From IMG/VR virus record IMGVR_UViG_3300009506_000105, positions 1 through 37,151 of that record: 37,151 nucleotides of DNA. One strand, written 5' to 3'. The position numbers and the translations under genes are program-made. The notes below the pieces were generated by a model. That model was not told the DNA's origin. It was given only the letters and a program-made list of their open reading frames with translations, and did no database searches. Below, in pieces: positions 23,314 to 31,050 of the stretch (position 1 is its first letter; each line of letters opens with the position of its first letter). Source of the stretch: a virus.

Positions 23314-23654
23314 CGGACGATCCCCCACTCTCGCAAGAACGCGAGCGCTTGATCGAGCCCGTACGCCACGCGGACGCTCCAGCCCAGCTTCGCAAGCGAG
23401 TCCAGGAATTCGCGCTGGTGCGTGCTGAGTTTTCCGCCCTCGGTCTTCAGCTCCAGCGCACAGGGGCGCTGGAGCCGTTCTTTGTCTGGACCCGAAAAGA
23501 TCAGTAGGTCGGGTGCGCCGGCTTCGAGGCCGAGTGCGCGGAGCTTGGCCCGGTACTGCGGCGGGGCCTTGCTCCCGTTCGGTACGTGACAGAAGAGCAC
23601 GCGCCGAAGCCGGAGCTGCGCAGTTACATGGCGCTGGATCTCGTTCTCTAGCAT
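23310..23654 (-). CDS. VRR-NUC domain nuclease
   Basis: 114 residues from ATG 23654; longer in-frame readings upstream are Arg/Pro-rich and lie inside the preceding gene. Shows the VRR-NUC core: LENEIQRHVTAQL, VPNGSKAPPQYRAKLRALGL, GAPDLLIF (catalytic Asp), ALELKTEGGKLSTHQ (E-x-K), then a C-terminal YGLDQALAFLREWG. VRR-NUC proteins are standalone Holliday-junction or flap nucleases; in phages they may serve recombination or resolution before packaging. Overlaps the previous gene by 7 bases. Confidence 0.85.
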   Translation of the reverse strand: MLENEIQRHVTAQLRLRRVLFCHVPNGSKAPPQYRAKLRALGLEAGAPDLLIFSGPDKERLQRPCALELKTEGGKLSTHQREFLDSLAKLGWSVRVAYGLDQALAFLREWGIVR

Positions 23655-24859
23655 CGTTCCTCCGTTGGCTTGCGGGGCGGGTTCTCGTGCAGGTCGATCA
23701 TGATCGCGATCTGGCATAGCAGGTGATAGAGTACCGGGAGCCCGGAGCCGGCTTCCACGGCGCTGGGATCGGCTAGGTACTCGAGCAAGTGCCGATACGC
23801 GGACGCGGCGTGGCACTCCACTGTGGCCTGCTCGGTGCCGGCGATGCGCCATGTGCGTTTCCCGTGCTTCGCCAGCAGACCGTAGGCCATGGCTCGGCCT
23901 GCGCCGGTGATCGCGCGGGCCGGTAGCAGGTCCGGGCGCGGCTTTGTCGCCTTTTCGGCGTTGATCTCGGCCTCGGTCCGGTTCCCGGGCGGTTCGTGAT
24001 GCGGTGGGCCACAATCTGCACGCGCGCCGTGTCGCTCACACCCGTGCTCGTCCTCGAGTCTGGCCGAGGCAGCGGCGGACGGGCCGGGGCGGTCGGGCTT
24101 CGGCTCTGGCGCACTCCAGTCCCGCGGCCGGAATGCGGCGTCAGGGTCGCCGATCACGACCGACGTTCCCGGCGGGGGGAACGGTGAGCGGCGCTCTGTT
24201 GGCTCGGGCGCGTCGGCTAGGGCGGTGCGAGCGGGTGGAATCTCGCAGTCCTCCGCGTGCTTGCCCTTCAGCCCGCCGCATAGAGCGCATGGAGTCGGTT
24301 CCGTAACGCGGTCAACGAGTCTCCGCAGCGCATCCGCCAGCCGCTCGGCGCGGGCCCGTTCTGTCCCGCGCCCGTATTCCTCCATCGCATTGATGTGCCT
24401 CTCGATCTCGTCGGCCAATCTCTCGTCGGACCAGTCGGACGATTGATACGTATCACCGCCGGTCCGGTCGAGCGCGGCGAGAGCCAGCCCCCGCAGCCGC
24501 TCGCACTTCTCACACCGCTTCGGCTCAGACGCGTCGGCCCCCCACTCCTCGATCGCCTGCGCGTCATCGTAGATCTGCGCGTCATCGTAGATCCGCGCGT
24601 TGCCGGAGACCCGCGCGTTGCCGGAGACCCGCGCGTTGCCGAAGACCCGCGCGCTGCCGAAGACCCGCGCGTTGCCGAAGACCCGCGCGCTGCCGTAGAC
24701 CTGCGCGTTGCCGTAGACCTGCGCGTTGCCGTAGACCTGTGCGTTGGGCCACACAAAAACCGTATCGGCAACTGTAGCAGTGTCGGCAACCCATCCCCCT
24801 CCGTTTTGGTGTCGGTGAGCCTGCACGGGTCCGGTGCCAAAATCGTGTGTGGTAGTCAT
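23648..24859 (-). CDS. Fusion: hexapeptide beta-solenoid, Cys-rich middle, MazZ/DUF5664-like C-terminus
   Basis: 403 residues, ATG at 24859. Residues about 1-35 (AHRHQNGGGWVADTATV) and 39-98 (about ten NAQVYG/NARVFG hexads) predict a left-handed beta-helix, a common phage module of unknown role. Residues 115-215 carry two Cys pairs (CEKCERLRG, CALCGGLKGKHAEDC). Residues about 295-403 (KPRPDLLPARAITGAGRAMA, YGLLAKHGKRTW, YRHLLEYL, SGLPVLYHLLCQ) match DUF5664, the family of the dATP/dGTP diphosphohydrolase MazZ. Likely role of the C-terminus: dNTP hydrolysis to dNMP. Why it is fused to a solenoid is unclear. Confidence 0.75.
   Translation of the reverse strand: MTTTHDFGTGPVQAHRHQNGGGWVADTATVADTVFVWPNAQVYGNAQVYGNAQVYGSARVFGNARVFGSARVFGNARVSGNARVSGNARIYDDAQIYDDAQAIEEWGADASEPKRCEKCERLRGLALAALDRTGGDTYQSSDWSDERLADEIERHINAMEEYGRGTERARAERLADALRRLVDRVTEPTPCALCGGLKGKHAEDCEIPPARTALADAPEPTERRSPFPPPGTSVVIGDPDAAFRPRDWSAPEPKPDRPGPSAAASARLEDEHGCERHGARADCGPPHHEPPGNRTEAEINAEKATKPRPDLLPARAITGAGRAMAYGLLAKHGKRTWRIAGTEQATVECHAASAYRHLLEYLADPSAVEAGSGLPVLYHLLCQIAIMIDLHENPPRKPTEERC
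24566..24745 (-). repeat. 18-base tandem repeats coding for hexapeptides
   Basis: About ten imperfect 18-base units (minus strand form AACGCGCARGTYTWCGGC) coding for NAQVYG, NARVFG, SARVFG and NARVSG. Neighbouring units are nearly identical in pairs, which points to local duplications. Explains overlapping open frames on both strands here. Confidence 0.75.
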
Positions 24860-24877
24860 TACCCGCTCTCCTCCGGC

Positions 24878-26296
24878 TCAGAGATCGCAGTCCCCGGCCA
24901 CGTCGATCCCGCACCAGTAGGCGGACTCGAGCGCCTCGAGCTCGTAGAACACGCGACAAGTGGTGCCTGATTCGCCGTGACACCGCACGACCTGATCTTC
25001 CTGCGGCGCCCCATAGGCGTCATAGGTGGCAGCCGTGGCGGCGTCGATCACCGTGTGGCCGCCGCGGACGTACGCGAACAGTTCGTTATCGGCCCCGCCG
25101 TCGCAGTCGTAGATCTCGACCGTGCGCAGCGGCTTGGCGTTGTCGTTCTCTTCGGAACGGATCGCGTAGTCGCCTGACGCGGTGTCCCACCCGTCACCAG
25201 ACCACGTTACAGTGTCGAGTCGGATCGTGCTTGGTCCGTAACTGGTAGGGGTGCCGAGGTGTAGATACCCGCCCGCGATCGTCACGTCCTCAAGTGTCAC
25301 CCCACCGCGGCCCGGCTGTCCCACTACGATCGTCTGGTAGTTGGCTGAGCCTGTGAATTCGGATCCGGTGATGTACAGCGATCCTCCAGACAGCATAGCG
25401 ATAAGGCCGTTTCGCGCCGAGCCAGATTGACACGTTACGGCGGTATCTTCGATCGTTAGCGCGCCGCCGTAGTCGTCATCCCACGCGATCCCGGCGGTCT
25501 CACAGTCATAGATCGTGCTGTCCTGGATCGTGAGCTGGACCGGGCCAGTGTAGGACTCGCCCTTGATGGCGTAGTCATCCGCGGCTGTTTCGCCCGACAC
25601 GTGTTCGTCGATCGTGGCCTGGACGTTGTTCGCGCTGAGCTGCCACCCGTGGTGACAGTAGTCCGAGCTCGTGCGCAATGAGTAGACATTGGTCCCGTTG
25701 GACTGTGAGATACAACCCCACGTACCGTTTTTTGCTTCTACATCCTGGATTACTACGTCCTGGAGCGGGGCCACCGAATCGCTCTGCACGTAGATCCCGC
25801 GCTGCTTTGATTCCTCCACACCCGGATTCTGATTGTCCCGATTGCCATCGATCACAAAATCCTGGATCGTGGTTGCCGTGCTCGAATACTCGCCGGTGAC
25901 TGCCAGGCACTTCCGCCAACGCCATTGATCCCAGCTCGCCGTGTCTCGGTCGTCGAGCTTGATCGTGCTCCCCTGGCCGTCGTACGTTACGCCGTGCGGG
26001 CAGTTGGGATTGTAAGGATCTGACGTGCGTCCGACGATGTACGTCGCTGGGGTGCAGTTGGCGCACGACCCGTCACACGACCCGAAGCGTACCGTATCAC
26101 CGGCAACCGCATCGTCGCACGCCGCCTGGATCGCTTCGGTGTGATCTGCATACGTCCCTGGGATCAGATCCACGTAGTCGTCCACGCAGATCGTGGAAGC
26201 GGTGCGGAATTGAACCAACATGTTCAGATCGCAAGCAGAACACGTCATTAGAAGTAGAGCAGCGCGCGGCAGGAGCGTGCTTGCTCCGGATGTCAT
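24878..26296 (-). CDS. Exported right-handed beta-helix protein
   Basis: 472 residues from ATG 26296, overlapping the HD gene stop (ATGA); an upstream in-frame reading lies within that gene. N-terminus is a signal peptide (TLLPRAALLLMTCSACDL) with Cys residues placed for possible lipid attachment, though the lipobox is weak. Then ADHTEAIQAACDDAVAGDTV, the pectin-lyase-type opening, and many beta-helix rungs (TTIQDFVIDGNRDNQ, VQLTIQDSTIYDCETAG, GGVTLEDVTIAGG). Thirteen or more Cys suggest disulfides, fitting export. Could be a surface lyase, depolymerase or exclusion factor. Unusual here, far from tail genes. Confidence 0.75.
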   Translation of the reverse strand: MTSGASTLLPRAALLLMTCSACDLNMLVQFRTASTICVDDYVDLIPGTYADHTEAIQAACDDAVAGDTVRFGSCDGSCANCTPATYIVGRTSDPYNPNCPHGVTYDGQGSTIKLDDRDTASWDQWRWRKCLAVTGEYSSTATTIQDFVIDGNRDNQNPGVEESKQRGIYVQSDSVAPLQDVVIQDVEAKNGTWGCISQSNGTNVYSLRTSSDYCHHGWQLSANNVQATIDEHVSGETAADDYAIKGESYTGPVQLTIQDSTIYDCETAGIAWDDDYGGALTIEDTAVTCQSGSARNGLIAMLSGGSLYITGSEFTGSANYQTIVVGQPGRGGVTLEDVTIAGGYLHLGTPTSYGPSTIRLDTVTWSGDGWDTASGDYAIRSEENDNAKPLRTVEIYDCDGGADNELFAYVRGGHTVIDAATAATYDAYGAPQEDQVVRCHGESGTTCRVFYELEALESAYWCGIDVAGDCDL

Positions 26297-26820
26297 CGTA
26301 TCCCGAGCTTGCGCGCTCGTGCGAGGAATTCTGCCTTTGCGGTCTCGGGTGACCAACACGGGAGTATCATCGGAATCGGTCGGATTGACTGGTACTGTGG
26401 TTGCTGGATTCTCCATGCGTTCTCCTGCGGTAAAAGCTGCTCGGCTTCAGTCACGAGCAGGCGCTGATCGATTGGTTTGATGTTCACCGACTTGACCCCG
26501 AACCGCTTCGCGATCGCGGCCTGGATCTCGTCCTCGAGAGCGGAGTACCCCTCCAGCCCCGGCCGGCGTTTAATCGGGGTGTTCAGGTCCGCGATGTACG
26601 CTTCGGCCGCGTCGTGGAGCAGTCCCCACGCGGATCGCTCGTGCGGTGCGTGGTCGGACACGTGGCACGAATGCTCAGCCACGCTGTAGAAGCGTGCGCA
26701 GTGGCCGGTGAATCGGCACAGGTTCCCGAGAGCGTGTGCTATGTCCTCGAGAGCGATTGCCTCTTCGCGGATATCTCCTGGATCGAACCGCCGGCCGGTG
26801 TAGGTAGTGATCCAGCTCAC
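26293..26820 (-). CDS. HD-domain phosphohydrolase (DatZ/YfbR-like)
   Basis: 175 residues from GTG 26820, overlapping the previous stop (GTGA). ITTYTGRRFDPGDI, then IALEDIAHALGNLCRFTGH, FYSVAEHSCHVS and GLLHDAAEAYIADL: the His (H50), HD pair (H69, D70) and a later acidic metal ligand in LLVTEAEQL are typical of phage HD phosphohydrolases. This group includes DatZ, which removes dATP in 2-aminoadenine phages, and YfbR-like nucleotidases. Substrate cannot be told from sequence. The nearby MazZ-like domain makes a dNTP role likely. Confidence 0.8.
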   Translation of the reverse strand: MSWITTYTGRRFDPGDIREEAIALEDIAHALGNLCRFTGHCARFYSVAEHSCHVSDHAPHERSAWGLLHDAAEAYIADLNTPIKRRPGLEGYSALEDEIQAAIAKRFGVKSVNIKPIDQRLLVTEAEQLLPQENAWRIQQPQYQSIRPIPMILPCWSPETAKAEFLARARKLGIR

Positions 26821-26927
26821 GAGAGCGCCCCCGCGAGGACGGCCACGAGGACCCCCAACGCTACGGCTGTGATCGCGAACGCCTCCGCGAGCGCGTCCAG
26901 GACCAGGGTAGTTCTCTTCAGTGGCAT
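26817..26927 (-). CDS. Tiny membrane protein, 36 residues
   Basis: From ATG 26927; upstream in-frame sequence lies in other genes. A single long hydrophobic segment (AFAITAVALGVLVAVLAGAL) follows a short basic N-terminus (MPLKRTTLVL), so N-in orientation is likely. Overlaps the previous gene by 10 bases and the HD gene by 4. No family known to me. Confidence 0.5.
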   Translation of the reverse strand: MPLKRTTLVLDALAEAFAITAVALGVLVAVLAGALS

Positions 26928-27088
26928 CGTTTCTTTCCTTCCGTGTGTAGGTCCGCATACCTGATCGCGTCCAGGGCTTTGGGCGGATCGAGCTCTATCC
27001 AGGGCAGGCCGAAGAACGCCAGCGCGTAATCGTTCGCGTAGTCGAGCCATGATGGACTTGGTTCGCGTTTTGGTCCTCGGTAGATCAT
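26918..27088 (-). CDS. Unknown small protein
   Basis: 56 residues from ATG 27088, overlapping the gp88-like stop (ATGA). Sequence IYRGPKREPSPSWLDYANDY then LAFFGLPWIELDPPKALDAI has no known family; not clearly membrane-bound. Supported by gene overlaps at both ends. Confidence 0.5.
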   Translation of the reverse strand: MIYRGPKREPSPSWLDYANDYALAFFGLPWIELDPPKALDAIRYADLHTEGKKRCH

Positions 27089-27861
27089 TCGTGCGGCCGC
27101 AGGCACTTGCGGCATACGCCGCAGCGAATGGAGTTACTCTTACCATAGAAGTCTACCGGACAGATCCCCCTGCGCACGTCGATATCCAGCGAATCCAGCC
27201 AGGGCTGGTTACCGCGTAGTGAGTAATCCGGGAACAGCACGTCGCCTGGTGCTGGGTCGCGGGGTAGATCGTCCTCCGCGGTCGACAGGTAGCAGACCCG
27301 CAGTCCGTGCCGGTTCGCGATCGCGCGGGCGGCGGGTTCGTTGTCCTTGTCCGCGGAAATGTTCACGATCAGATTCGGAGGATGGATTAGCTCCGGGACG
27401 TAATCCAGACTGCGGGTGTAGATCCAGTGGAGTACCAGCGGCGACCGAGCCGCGACGGCCCCGATCCATCCCGCGTACGACTCCGAGAACACGTCCCCGG
27501 ACACGTGCCAGCGGAAGCCCCCGGCCGCGTGCTCGGTGATCCAGTCCGCCAGGAGACGAGACCACCGGTGCGGGTCGGTATTCAGGATCTCGCGGATGCG
27601 GGCGCTGTTCATCTGGTAGAGATTCGCGAGATCAGGCCAAGCCTGCGCGAGACCCTGGACGTAGCACGAGGCCCGGCACGTGTCCGTGGCCAGCGGACAA
27701 TCCTGCTCAGCGACCAGCGAAAACGCGTTCGGGCTCGGAACCTCGAAGCTCCCGTTTCCCGCAGTGATCTTCGAATTACCATCGATCCAAAGCGGGTCCT
27801 CGCCAGGACGGCCGTGGACCGCGGCAGTCGAGAATATGGTGGATGGCGCTGAGCTAGGCAT
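27085..27861 (-). CDS. Phage gp88-like protein with Cys motifs
   Basis: 258 residues from ATG 27861 (purine-rich GCGAGAGAC upstream). Shows NSKITAGNGSFEVPSPNAFS, CPLATDTCRASCYVQGLA, FRWHVSGDVFSESYAGWI, WIYTRSLDYVPELI, NLIVNISADKD and a C-terminal Cys cluster (CPVDFY then CGVCRKC). This set is the 'gene product 88' phage family (PF17338). The Cys-rich motifs flanking a strand-helix repeat resemble a barrel with a metal or Fe-S site. Role unknown; location beside DNA-metabolism genes suggests nucleic acid or nucleotide modification, which is only an inference. Confidence 0.75.
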   Translation of the reverse strand: MPSSAPSTIFSTAAVHGRPGEDPLWIDGNSKITAGNGSFEVPSPNAFSLVAEQDCPLATDTCRASCYVQGLAQAWPDLANLYQMNSARIREILNTDPHRWSRLLADWITEHAAGGFRWHVSGDVFSESYAGWIGAVAARSPLVLHWIYTRSLDYVPELIHPPNLIVNISADKDNEPAARAIANRHGLRVCYLSTAEDDLPRDPAPGDVLFPDYSLRGNQPWLDSLDIDVRRGICPVDFYGKSNSIRCGVCRKCLRPHE

Positions 27862-28036
27862 CGTCTCTCGCTTTCGGTGGGTTGTGAATCGGGCAGCCAA
27901 GTAGTACCTGCCACGTCGGGATCCCGTCCATCGGGAAGCCGTCCCCATAGTGGTTATCAATCACCGGACACGTACATCCCTTCGCGATCGCGGCCATAGA
28001 GCCCGGCTTCGGATCGCGCGGGTTCTCGGTCTGCAT
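27854..28036 (-). CDS. Small GCTCP-motif phage protein
   Basis: 60 residues from ATG 28036, whose A is the last base of the exonuclease stop (TAATG). Contains IAKGCTCPVIDNHYGDGFPM and LLGCPIHNP: a short Cys/His set (CxC...H...C...H) common in small phage proteins and likely binding zinc. Function unknown. Overlaps the gp88-like gene by 8 bases. Confidence 0.6.
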   Translation of the reverse strand: MQTENPRDPKPGSMAAIAKGCTCPVIDNHYGDGFPMDGIPTWQVLLGCPIHNPPKARDDA

Positions 28037-28548
28037 TATGGGGTCCTCCCCGCGGCCATGAGTCGTACCTGGTGCTTCGCGTCCTCGAGGGCGTGGTGAA
28101 TAGTGCCGGTGCGCTTGAGCCTCGGGCCTGGCGGGAACAGGTCCAGCCACGTCCGCACGTCCCGGATGTCCCGATAGTTCCAGGGGATCGGGAGGCCCAC
28201 GCACGCGCACGCTTCCTCTAGGATCCGGATATCGAAGATCGACCCGTAGCCCCACACGATCGGATTCTCCGGGAGCCACTCCCGCAGCAACCTGAGTCCA
28301 TCCCCGAGCGAGCACCTGTCCCCGCGCGTGATTTCGACCCGCGCCGTGTTCGACTGCGAGAGCCACCAAATCACGGTCTCGGGGTCGATCACGAGCCCGG
28401 CCTTGACCGCGTCCACGAGATCGATCCGTCTGTAGAATTCTCGCCCAATCTCTGGCCTGCCGGGCTCGAAGTCCACAGCCCCGATCGCCACGATCGCGGC
28501 TCTGGTGCCGGTGCCCATTGTCTCTAGATCGATCATCACGTTACGCAT
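28036..28548 (-). CDS. DEDD 3'-5' exonuclease (Rv2179c-like)
   Basis: 170 residues, ATG at 28548. MIDLETMGTG (D7, E9) is exo motif I; VWGYGSIFDIRIL holds the second Asp; HHALEDAKHQ gives the H-xxxx-D of motif III. EIGREFYRRIDLVDAVKAGL and VIWWLSQ are typical of the short phage 3'-5' exoribonuclease/DnaQ-like family. Probably trims RNA or DNA 3' ends, or acts with replication. Gap of 14 bases from the metallophosphoesterase gene. Confidence 0.85.
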   Translation of the reverse strand: MRNVMIDLETMGTGTRAAIVAIGAVDFEPGRPEIGREFYRRIDLVDAVKAGLVIDPETVIWWLSQSNTARVEITRGDRCSLGDGLRLLREWLPENPIVWGYGSIFDIRILEEACACVGLPIPWNYRDIRDVRTWLDLFPPGPRLKRTGTIHHALEDAKHQVRLMAAGRTP

Positions 28549-28562
28549 CGTGTTGCCTTTCG

Positions 28563-29831
28563 CTAAAGGATCGGTTCGGTTCTAGTGGTGCTGATCAGTC
28601 CGCGCTTGCTATGCCAGACATGAAGGCGAAGATCGCGGCCGGAGCGATACCCTGCCGCGGCATGCCATGCGTCCCGGGCCGCGGTCGTGCGGAACACTTC
28701 GACGGTACATCCCGGGTGCTCCTGGACGCGCTCGTGGTGAAAGTGCCCGACGTACCATCGCCGGTGCTCGGTCGCCCCCCAATCCTCCGGCCAATCGGTC
28801 GCCATGATCCCGGGGAGCTTCACGAGTTTGCAGGTGTGGCCGTGCGTCGTCGCAAGCAGGCACCGGCCGAATCGGTAGCGCCAGAATTGGGTCGGGGACG
28901 TGTCTACCGTCACGCGCGGGTTGACGTCATAGTGATGCGCCAGCACCGTGGCGAGCACGATCGAAGTGTGATCGTCATGGTTGCCGATCTCACACCTAAT
29001 GATTACGTCGGCGTGTTTTTCGAGAGCCCGATCTACAACGCGCGTCATGGCTCGGATCCCAACCTGAAGCACCCGTGCCCACCTGCTGTCAACGTCCAGC
29101 GCATTCCCGGCTCTGGAGGTTCGGTTCTGCTGGTTGTCGCTGTGGAAGAAGTCTCCGAGGTTGAGAATCAGCGCGCGCCGTGCCGGAGGCGCCAGCATCA
29201 CAAGCCGATCGGCAGCGCTGACCAGGCCGCGTTCCGCGATCTTGAGATCGAAGTCCTGGCCGGTCTCCTGCGCCCAGGAATAGAGTCCGAAGTGCGGATC
29301 CCCGAGCGGATAGACGCACAGTAAATCGTCGTCCAGATCAGCGTTCACCGTCCCCAGCGCGACCAGCGGCTCGCGCGGGAGTTTGTCCCCGATCGTGGCG
29401 ACCGCGGCTAGCAGGGCCTGGAGCTGCGAATCTTTGTCTCTGGCGGTTTTCTCCCACGCGAGTACGACACGGCCGTTCCGATCCCGCAACGTGGAGACGC
29501 CCCGGACGTGGTAGCCCGGCGCGGTATCCAGCAAAGCACCGGGACGGTCCGCTTCGGTGTGCTCGCTCCAGTCAGTTTGCGCGCGGACACGTCTGGCGTC
29601 CTGCTCGGCCTGGTCCGGGATTACGCGCCAGAACCGGCGCCCGGATCCGTCTTTTTTCTGCTCCAGGGCTCGGGTCCGGTCCTTGAGCATCCCGAGCCAC
29701 CGGCCGAGCTGAGCGTTGTTCGACGTTTCCACGTTCAGCGGGGGCGCGTCGTCCTCGAGTAAGTCAACGGCCCGGAACCAGTGCCCACCAGACCAGGCGC
29801 GAATCAAGTCAATGATCTGTTCATCACTCAA
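28563..29831 (-). CDS. Calcineurin-like metallophosphoesterase with N-terminal helical domain
   Basis: 422 residues. No ATG or GTG suits; a TTG at 29831 overlaps the previous stop (TTGA), as in other junctions here, so it is chosen. Metal motifs in order: GDPHFG, LGDFFHSD, GNHDDH, THGH and GHFHH, a complete metallophosphoesterase set in the second half. The first 110 residues (DEQIIDLIRAWSGGHWFRAV, GRRFWRVI) look like a winged-helix/DNA-binding part. Phage relatives of this type are thought to be DNA phosphoesterases or nucleases near replication genes. Confidence 0.82.
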   Translation of the reverse strand: MSDEQIIDLIRAWSGGHWFRAVDLLEDDAPPLNVETSNNAQLGRWLGMLKDRTRALEQKKDGSGRRFWRVIPDQAEQDARRVRAQTDWSEHTEADRPGALLDTAPGYHVRGVSTLRDRNGRVVLAWEKTARDKDSQLQALLAAVATIGDKLPREPLVALGTVNADLDDDLLCVYPLGDPHFGLYSWAQETGQDFDLKIAERGLVSAADRLVMLAPPARRALILNLGDFFHSDNQQNRTSRAGNALDVDSRWARVLQVGIRAMTRVVDRALEKHADVIIRCEIGNHDDHTSIVLATVLAHHYDVNPRVTVDTSPTQFWRYRFGRCLLATTHGHTCKLVKLPGIMATDWPEDWGATEHRRWYVGHFHHERVQEHPGCTVEVFRTTAARDAWHAAAGYRSGRDLRLHVWHSKRGLISTTRTEPIL

Positions 29832-30475
29832 CGTCTCACGATCTCCGTGTCCCGGATCACGCGGATCCCTGGAATCTTTGTGTGTTCCTTGGACGCGCGA
29901 ACCTCTCGCGAGATCCGCTGCTCGTCCAAGAGGTAGTAATCGGCCGGGATCTTGCTCGCGTCCTCGATCTCCCACTTCCACACTGTCCGCTCGCTGAGTG
30001 TGGACGGTACCGGGGCCGTGGCCTGGACGGTGCGGGCGATCTCGGCTCGCGCGGTCTCGGGGTCCTGCTCCACGGCCGCGGCCTGGAGCGCTCGCGCCTG
30101 CTCGGCCGCGACCTGGTCCCGGTACGCTTTTACCGCAGCCTTGAGCGTGTTGATCGCTGCGTCCGCGGCGTCGATCGCGGGCTTCCACCGGCTGGACACC
30201 CTGGTGGCGATCTTCCGTAGCGGCTTCGCGACGCTATCGCGTTCGGTTGTCCACGCGTCGCGCTGAGCAGCGATCTCCGCGATCACTTGACCGGCCCAAT
30301 CTACGCGCTCGGGCGAGTCAATCGGGTAGGCCGCGATCACTTGACCGGCCCAATCTACGCGCTCGGGCGAGTCAATCGGGTAGGCCGCGAGCGCGGCCGT
30401 GATCTGATCGATCTCGTTCTTCGTGAAGCCGGATTTCGCTTGCGCAGGCTGTAGAGCGGTATCAGAGACTAGCAC
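29828..30475 (-). CDS. Coiled-coil protein with an internal tandem duplication
   Basis: 215 residues, GTG start at 30475 with a good ribosome site (AGGAAAGGA). Residues about 31-66 hold an exact 18-residue duplication (AYPIDSPERVDWAGQVIA, twice). Then helical coiled coil (AAINTLKAAVKAYRDQVAAE) and a C-terminal part (WKWEIEDASKIPADYYLLDE, IPGIRVI) like that of common phage proteins found near recombination and ssDNA-annealing genes. Function unknown. A pairing with the ssDNA-binding-like protein is plausible but unproven. Confidence 0.65.
   Translation of the reverse strand: MLVSDTALQPAQAKSGFTKNEIDQITAALAAYPIDSPERVDWAGQVIAAYPIDSPERVDWAGQVIAEIAAQRDAWTTERDSVAKPLRKIATRVSSRWKPAIDAADAAINTLKAAVKAYRDQVAAEQARALQAAAVEQDPETARAEIARTVQATAPVPSTLSERTVWKWEIEDASKIPADYYLLDEQRISREVRASKEHTKIPGIRVIRDTEIVRR
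30277..30388 (-). repeat. Perfect 54-base tandem duplication inside a gene
   Basis: The unit starting CCGCGATCACTTG at 30277 recurs at 30331, with the same 54-base spacing and no differences seen, then a few bases of a third copy. In-frame (18 codons). The absence of silent changes suggests a recent event, or an assembly artefact. Confidence 0.85.
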
Positions 30476-30557
30476 GGGGCGATTCCTTTCCTCGGTAGTA
30501 CACGAACGCGATCGCCAGGGAACAGACTATCATGATCGAGCCTAGGACGGAAGACAT
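30462..30557 (-). CDS. Tiny membrane peptide, 31 residues
   Basis: ATG at 30557, one base after the methyltransferase stop (TGAAATG). Reads MSSVLGSIMIVCSLAIAFVY then YRGKESPRASL: one transmembrane segment and a basic end. Its last 14 bases contain the ribosome site and start of the next gene, so translation is likely coupled. No family known. Confidence 0.45.
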   Translation of the reverse strand: MSSVLGSIMIVCSLAIAFVYYRGKESPRASL

Positions 30558-30558
30558 T

Positions 30559-31050
30559 TCAGACCAAGAACACCGGCGGACGGGTGACTGAACCCAAGTG
30601 CCCGAACAGGAGCCGGACTACCTCCAGCGACTCACGAGTGAAGAGCAAGCACGCGGGCGCAGGGAACGACTGATCGTACCCGGCGAACGCAAACGGATCG
30701 AGCCAGACCACCACCGAGCACTGCTCCACGTCGCGGCGCCACCATTGCCGATGCGTCCGCACGGGCGCGAGCATACACGAACGCCCGTTGCTGTGCTCGA
30801 CCATGTGCCGGAGCCAGTGCCGCAGGTGCTTGAACGGCGGATTACAGTAGGTGCGATCCGGCCAGGCCGCGGAGAGTCCGTCGTCGCTCTCGTACGCGGT
30901 CACGCGCGCGATCGTGTGCTGTGATGAGCCAGCGGGGTCGCAGACGATCTCGCCCCAGAGCGCTCGAAGCGGGGCCAGGATTAGATCTGGAGTCAAGATC
31001 TCCTGCGGGCGCTCGCCGCCGATCCCGAATAATGCCGCGTTTCCTGTCAT
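30559..31050 (-). CDS. DNA N6-adenine methyltransferase (Dam-like phage type)
   Basis: 163 residues from ATG 31050 (MTGNAALFG); an upstream in-frame reading is Arg/Pro-rich and lies in the preceding gene. EILTPDLILAPLRALWGEIV, CDPAGS, TYCNPPFKHLRHWLRHM (N-P-P-F amino-methyltransferase motif) and a C-terminal RESLEVVRLLFGHLG fit the short Dam-like phage family (PF05869). Such enzymes methylate adenine, often in GATC, to shield phage DNA from nucleases. GATC is frequent in this window. Starts overlap (ATGA) with the small ORF before it. Confidence 0.8.
   Translation of the reverse strand: MTGNAALFGIGGERPQEILTPDLILAPLRALWGEIVCDPAGSSQHTIARVTAYESDDGLSAAWPDRTYCNPPFKHLRHWLRHMVEHSNGRSCMLAPVRTHRQWWRRDVEQCSVVVWLDPFAFAGYDQSFPAPACLLFTRESLEVVRLLFGHLGSVTRPPVFLV

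Noticed and set aside
23655-24014. 120-codon extension of the VRR-NUC gene
   Set aside because: Arg/Pro-rich and inside the MazZ-like fusion gene; the nuclease domain begins at MLENEIQ.
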